A DNA stretch of 64,000 nt, from assembly GCA_025059205.1 (NCBI GenBank), contig JANXDS010000004.1, positions 1 through 64,000 of the forward strand. Direction: 5' to 3'. The notes beneath the pieces were generated by a model. The model worked only from the letters and a program-made list of their open reading frames with translations. It searched no databases and was not told where the DNA came from. The stretch comes from Aigarchaeota archaeon. Lineage in GTDB: Archaea; Thermoproteota; Nitrososphaeria_A; Caldarchaeales; Wolframiiraptoraceae. The translations under genes and the position numbers were made by a program. Below, in pieces: positions 60,154 to 64,000 of the stretch. Within the stretch, counting starts at the first letter, position 1, and each line of letters begins with the position of its first letter.

Positions 60154-61472
60154 GGTCCCGTGCTATTTTTGTTCTACTAACGTTACCGTTATTTGCTCTT
60201 TTTTTATTTCAACTAGGTTCAGCTAGTCCCGAACAGCCTAAAGTACTCACTGTCAGGATAGAAGGAACGATAACAACCGCCACGTCAAACTTGGTAAAAG
60301 AAGCTCTAGAATACGCTATCGTAAACAGATACGATACACTCCTAATAACTATGGATACGACTGGAGGTTTACTTTCAGCAACTTTCGAAATAGTGGATGC
60401 CATAGAGCGCTCTAAAATACCTGTTATAGTTTACGTTTATCCGTCAGGGAGTAGAGGTTGGTCTGCAGGTACCTTTATACTTCTGGCATCTCACGTTGCA
60501 GCGATGGCACCTTACTCTCTTATAGGCTCATGTCAACCAATTAGTTACTCGCCGTTTGGTGACCCTGAACCCATCCGAGACGAAAAGACGATAAATGCTC
60601 TTACGGCTTATATCGCAGAAAGGGCCAGAATGCATGGGCGAAACGAGACCGCCGCGAAACTTTTCGTTACACATAATCTGAACCTAAACGAAGAATTAGC
60701 GCTAAGGTATGGTGTGATAGATGTGGTAGCATCGGAGATAGACGAACTGTTGACAAAAATAAATGGAAAAAGTGTAGAGGTACTCGGTCAGAACTTCACT
60801 TTGAATACAAAAGGTGCTGTTGTGCACCATTACGAACCGAGTTTAAGGGTGATGTTTCTGAACATCATAAACGATCCAATAATTGCGTCCTTAGCTTTTC
60901 TTGTAGGTCTTTATGCGTTGATATTCGGTATATCGGCTCCCGGCCATCTTGCAGAAATAATCGGTGCTTTTCTACTCATACTTGGCCTGATAGGGCTAGG
61001 GTTTAATATTAACATAGCAGCCCTTTTGTTCCTAATAATAGGTGCGATTCTTATGATAGCGGAAGCCTATACGCCGGGATTCGGCATCCTTGGAGGTTCC
61101 GGTTTCCTGTTCATAATTGTCGGAAGCTTGCTTTTAATACCCTTCGGTAGCATACAGTGGTTAGCAAGCGAGGATTTTTACAGAATCTTCTTCGGTATAA
61201 TCATAAGCTCGGCATTGGTTATAGGTGGTTTCACACTATTCATGGTGTATAAAGTTGTAAAGGCGAGGAGACGGAAGCCTCTAATTAAGGATATAATCAA
61301 CGAAATAGTTTACGTAGTAGACGAGTTGGGACCGGATAAGTATGGTTTTGTTAAATATTCAGGCGAATACTGGACAGCAAAGTCGCAAGAAACGATAAAA
61401 CCTGGCAGTAAGGCTGTGGTTATAGGCAAAGAGGGGCATGTACTCGTTGTGAAACGCTTAGAAGAGAAATGA
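60150..61472 (+). CDS. NfeD-type membrane serine protease (stomatin operon partner)
   Basis: The protein has 440 residues. A signal helix (about 5-25) leads into a ClpP-class protease domain with Ser105 (GWSAGTFIL) and Lys146 (PIRDEKTINA) as the likely catalytic dyad. Four to five membrane helices (about 240-345) and a C-terminal OB-fold NfeD domain (about 385-440) follow. The partner SPFH gene overlaps. In Pyrococcus the homologous protease cleaves the C-terminus of the stomatin. It likely acts at the outer face of the cytoplasmic membrane. Confidence 0.92.
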   Translation: MRSRAIFVLLTLPLFALFLFQLGSASPEQPKVLTVRIEGTITTATSNLVKEALEYAIVNRYDTLLITMDTTGGLLSATFEIVDAIERSKIPVIVYVYPSGSRGWSAGTFILLASHVAAMAPYSLIGSCQPISYSPFGDPEPIRDEKTINALTAYIAERARMHGRNETAAKLFVTHNLNLNEELALRYGVIDVVASEIDELLTKINGKSVEVLGQNFTLNTKGAVVHHYEPSLRVMFLNIINDPIIASLAFLVGLYALIFGISAPGHLAEIIGAFLLILGLIGLGFNINIAALLFLIIGAILMIAEAYTPGFGILGGSGFLFIIVGSLLLIPFGSIQWLASEDFYRIFFGIIISSALVIGGFTLFMVYKVVKARRRKPLIKDIINEIVYVVDELGPDKYGFVKYSGEYWTAKSQETIKPGSKAVVIGKEGHVLVVKRLEEK

Positions 61473-61525
61473 TTAAAAATCAAACAGTTAAATTTATCTT
61501 ACGCTAGATTTTCGAAAGTGAGACG

Positions 61526-61954
61526 ATGGTAGACATTAATACAAAAGAAGCCTATCTGAAGATACTGGAAAATGTGATGGCAGAAGTTAAATCTGTCACT
61601 AGTAAGTCCGGCGATAGAACGTTAGAGTTAAGACCTGTCATAATGCAAACGGCCAAACATACGATAATAACGAACTTCGGTCACCTAACTGAAATTTTAA
61701 ACAGAGACCCACAACATTTAGCAAGGTTTATCTTCAAAGAATCTGGCAAGCCCGGTGTCTTAGAGGGCGAACGGCTAGTAATTCAAGGTAAGCTTTCGAA
61801 TGAAGAAATCAAAAGATTACTAGAAATATATATGAAAGAATTTGTTAAATGTCCTGTTTGCGGTGGTGTTGATACAAGAATAGAGGCCGAGAAGAGGTTT
61901 AGATTTTTACAATGCGATATTTGTGGAGCAAAGAGTAGTGTCAGAAAAATCTAA
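61526..61954 (+). CDS. Translation initiation factor aIF2 beta subunit
   Basis: The 142-residue subunit of the ternary complex that delivers Met-tRNAi. A central alpha/beta domain (RPVIMQTAKHTIITNFGHLTEILNRDPQHLARFIFKE) is followed by the zinc ribbon CPVCGGVDTRIE...CDICGAKS. The N-terminal helix that binds the gamma subunit is short as in archaea. A TATA-like TTAAATTTATC about 35 bases upstream indicates a transcript of its own. Confidence 0.94.
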   Translation: MVDINTKEAYLKILENVMAEVKSVTSKSGDRTLELRPVIMQTAKHTIITNFGHLTEILNRDPQHLARFIFKESGKPGVLEGERLVIQGKLSNEEIKRLLEIYMKEFVKCPVCGGVDTRIEAEKRFRFLQCDICGAKSSVRKI

Positions 61955-61959
61955 GAGCT

Positions 61960-63198
61960 TCATTCTGTCAGTATTTTCTTTATCTTTTCTAAGCTGCTGG
62001 TTAGCAGATCTATCTCCGATGGAATGTTGTAAATGTAAAAGCTTGCTCTGGCAGATGCGATAATGCCAAGTTTGCTATGAAGTAACATTGCACAATGATG
62101 ACCCGCCCTTATAGCGATCCCTTCGTTATCTAAAAACATTGCAACGTCGTGAGGGTGTACGCCCTTTAGGTTAAAGGACACTATTCCGCATCTTTTTTCC
62201 GGAGATCTTGGACCATAATACGTAATCCCATCTATACATACGAGTACATCCAGAGCGTACTCTGTTAATTTAACTTCATGTCTCCTGACAATATGCATGC
62301 CTATCTGCTGCAGATAGTCGACCGCAGCAGCCAGACCTATTGCACCCTCAACATTTGGTGTACCTGCTTCAAACTTCCAGGGTATTTCGTCCCACTCAGA
62401 ACTTATAGGGTCCACGCTCTTAACCATCTCACCGCCCACCATGAAAGGTTCCATCTCTTCAAGCAATTCCTCTTTTCCGTACAATACACCAATGCCCATA
62501 GGGCCGAGCATCTTGTGTCCTGAGAATGCCATGAAATCGCAGTCTAGTTGTTGCACGTCAACTGGCATATGCGGTACAGCTTGGGCAGCGTCGACAACTG
62601 TTATCGCTCCCATGTCTTTGGCGTGCTTGACAAGCTCACGTACTGGATTAATCGTCCCTAGAACGTTAGACGCGAACGTGAACGCAAACAGCTTTACGCT
62701 CTCGTTTTTATACTTATCAAGCTCCTCGATTTTCAGAAAACCTTCCTCATCAAAACCAATAAGCTTAAGACTTGCCCTCTTCGACTTAGATAAAATTTGC
62801 CATGGCAATAAGTTGCTATGATGTTCCATCTCAGTTGTTAATAATACATCGCCTTCTCTTACGTTGCTCTGTCCCCAGCTATACATCACGAGATTTATCG
62901 CCTCCGTCGTATTTTTGGTAAATATGATTTCGCGAGGACTTCTAGCGTTTATGAAGCGTGCTACTTTTTCCCTCGCTTTTTCGTAAGCGACGGTAGCCTC
63001 TTCAGCTATGCTGTAAATCCCTCTATGAACGTTAGCGTTAAGAGTCTCATAGTAGTTTTTTATTGCTTCGATTACTTGTACGGGTTTCTGTGTCGTTGCC
63101 GCAGAGTCTAGGTACACAAAAGGTTTTCCCTTTACTAATCTTTTTAATATCGGGAAGTCTTTCCTTATCTTGTTACCAAACTCAAAAACCTCGTTCAT
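61960..63198 (-). CDS. sufS: Cysteine desulfurase SufS
   Basis: The 412-residue PLP enzyme takes sulfur from cysteine for Fe-S cluster assembly. PLP binds Lys229 (AFSGHKMLGPMG), with Asp203 and His126 nearby, and the persulfide forms on Cys369 (RAGHHCAML), in the short-loop SufS (group II) context. The gene is divergent from sufU, 86 bases apart, so both are likely expressed together. Other suf genes (sufBCD) are not in the window. Confidence 0.95.
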   Translation of the reverse strand: MNEVFEFGNKIRKDFPILKRLVKGKPFVYLDSAATTQKPVQVIEAIKNYYETLNANVHRGIYSIAEEATVAYEKAREKVARFINARSPREIIFTKNTTEAINLVMYSWGQSNVREGDVLLTTEMEHHSNLLPWQILSKSKRASLKLIGFDEEGFLKIEELDKYKNESVKLFAFTFASNVLGTINPVRELVKHAKDMGAITVVDAAQAVPHMPVDVQQLDCDFMAFSGHKMLGPMGIGVLYGKEELLEEMEPFMVGGEMVKSVDPISSEWDEIPWKFEAGTPNVEGAIGLAAAVDYLQQIGMHIVRRHEVKLTEYALDVLVCIDGITYYGPRSPEKRCGIVSFNLKGVHPHDVAMFLDNEGIAIRAGHHCAMLLHSKLGIIASARASFYIYNIPSEIDLLTSSLEKIKKILTE

Positions 63199-63284
63199 CC
63201 CTGCCTAAAGTACAACCTTTGTTTTGACACTTTTAAACTTTCGAGTTGTGAAGATGTTTATAAAAGAGTCGGATATATCTATGC

Positions 63285-63674
63285 TTGGGAACACGTTTGT
63301 CAGAAGATTTCCCAAAGTGTATTCTTGATCATTATAGAAAACCAAGAAACTATGGAGAGATGAAGGACGCAGATGTTATAGTAAAAGATTCTAACAAGCT
63401 ATGCGGTGATTACGTGGAGATCTATTTAAAATTTGATGGAAACAAAATTTCTGCCATATCCTTTAAAGGTCAAGGATGTATGGTGAGTCAAGCTTCGGCG
63501 TCGACGCTGACAGAGTTTGTGAAAGGTAAGGAAGTAGAAGATGTGTTAAAGCTTACGAAACACGACGTAACGAATATATTGGGCCTGAAACTCGGTCCCG
63601 TGAGAATGAGGTGCGCAGTGTTGCCGCTCATGGCATTAAAGAAAGGTATTAAGTCCTATCTAAATAAGAGATGA
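63285..63674 (+). CDS. sufU: SufU/IscU-like Fe-S scaffold or sulfur-transfer protein
   Basis: The 129-residue protein has the three conserved cysteines Cys40 (NKLCGDYVEI, with Asp42), Cys65 (GQGCMVSQASAS) and Cys110 (RMRCAVLPLMALKKGI). Its IscU/SufU fold accepts sulfur from SufS encoded next door in the opposite direction. The start is TTG at 63285; TTG at 63297 is another option, and no in-frame ATG precedes the conserved region. Confidence 0.9.
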   Translation: MGTRLSEDFPKCILDHYRKPRNYGEMKDADVIVKDSNKLCGDYVEIYLKFDGNKISAISFKGQGCMVSQASASTLTEFVKGKEVEDVLKLTKHDVTNILGLKLGPVRMRCAVLPLMALKKGIKSYLNKR

Positions 63675-63762
63675 AGTACTATAGACATTTTTATTGATAC
63701 AAAAATTGTTCCAAATGTAATACTACGTAAAACATAAAAAATTTATATTATAAATAAAAATT

Positions 63763-64000
63763 ATGGTCTCTTGGACTACGGCTCTTAAGAAAGCGGCGGT
63801 GTACATCGGTCTTATTATAATTTGGACGATAATAGGTGGTGTGATTTTTGGTATTGGACTATTAATAGGAGGATTTACAATAAAGGGAATGCCGTTGTCT
63901 GGATTGCTTGAGCAGTTTGGCATTGATATTCCTATTAATATTACCATACCTTTACCATACATGGCTAATCCTCTAGCATTCATTGCGTTTGTCGTAATAG
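63763..64000 (+). CDS. Membrane protein of unknown type (cut by window edge)
   Basis: The frame is open from ATG 63763 to the window end (79 codons visible). It encodes a short basic N-terminus (TTALKKAAVY), a hydrophobic segment (IGLIIIWTIIGGVIFGIGLLIGG), an exposed loop (LEQFGIDIPINITIPLP) and the start of a second helix. A TATA-like TTTATATTATAAAT lies about 20 bases upstream. The family is not recognised and the rest is outside the window. Confidence 0.65.
   Translation, partial: MVSWTTALKKAAVYIGLIIIWTIIGGVIFGIGLLIGGFTIKGMPLSGLLEQFGIDIPINITIPLPYMANPLAFIAFVVI

Overview
The window is a densely packed archaeal chromosome segment; both ends cut through genes. The information-processing genes are archaeal or eukaryote-like: TFB, a TFE-beta/RPC34-type factor, Elf1, PriS, GINS, Nop5/fibrillarin, Gar1, SRP19, aIF2-beta, ribosomal proteins L34e, S30e, S8e and L15, Trm1, and a GGGP synthase for archaeal lipids. 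Elf1, TFE-beta and S30e point to the TACK (Thermoproteota) side. FtsZ and an SMC-ScpA-ScpB set are unlike typical Sulfolobales or Thermoproteales and fit the Nitrososphaeria/Caldarchaeales (Thaumarchaeota/Aigarchaeota) neighbourhood better. This placement is an inference from gene content. No rRNA, tRNA, insertion sequence, CRISPR array or prophage was found.

Layout. 1-4.5 kb: GGGP synthase and Elf1, then an RNase H-fold protein with Clp1 polynucleotide kinase, then GINS and primase PriS. 4.4-7.2 kb: a leftward translocon block (L15, SecY, YidC-like Ylp1, L34e and a 37-residue membrane peptide that leads into priS). 7.3-12 kb: aconitase, MscS channel, PurB and S30e. 12-17 kb: Nop5, fibrillarin, RNase HII, THEP1 NTPase, Trm1 and RlmE. 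17-24 kb: leftward TFE-beta, TFB, Gar1, SRP19, S8e, ScpB, ScpA and SMC. 24-33 kb: M24 peptidase, cis-prenyltransferase, DUF373 membrane protein, coiled-coil protein, GPN GTPase and a MacB-like ABC system with a large exported protein. 33-41 kb: HtrA protease, class III aminotransferase, Toprim protein, a CdrS-like regulator with FtsZ, and divergent MetRS/ThrRS. 41-47.4 kb: a his operon (hisG-hisC-HAD phosphatase-hisB-hisH-hisA-hisF-hisI) behind a structured leader. 47.5-53.3 kb: a pterin/tungsten block (two MoeA, MoaD, aldehyde:ferredoxin oxidoreductase) with a decayed MoaD-like remnant. 53.4-64 kb: an unknown protein, citrate synthase, 3-hydroxyacyl-CoA dehydrogenase plus enoyl-CoA hydratase, adenosylhomocysteinase, SPFH-NfeD pair, aIF2-beta, SufS/SufU and a truncated membrane protein.

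Most genes are core. The most unusual signal is that four conserved genes (priS, scpA, metG and the MacB-like permease) encode conserved N-termini upstream of any in-frame ATG, GTG or TTG. In scpA and priS a CTG sits at the right distance from a Shine-Dalgarno sequence, so near-cognate start codons or assembly indels must be considered. Other points are a membrane micropeptide coupled to priS, a probable histidinol-phosphate phosphatase in the his operon, a structured his leader, an S30e gene overlapping purB antisense, and a perfect 11-bp inverted repeat between acnA and mscS.
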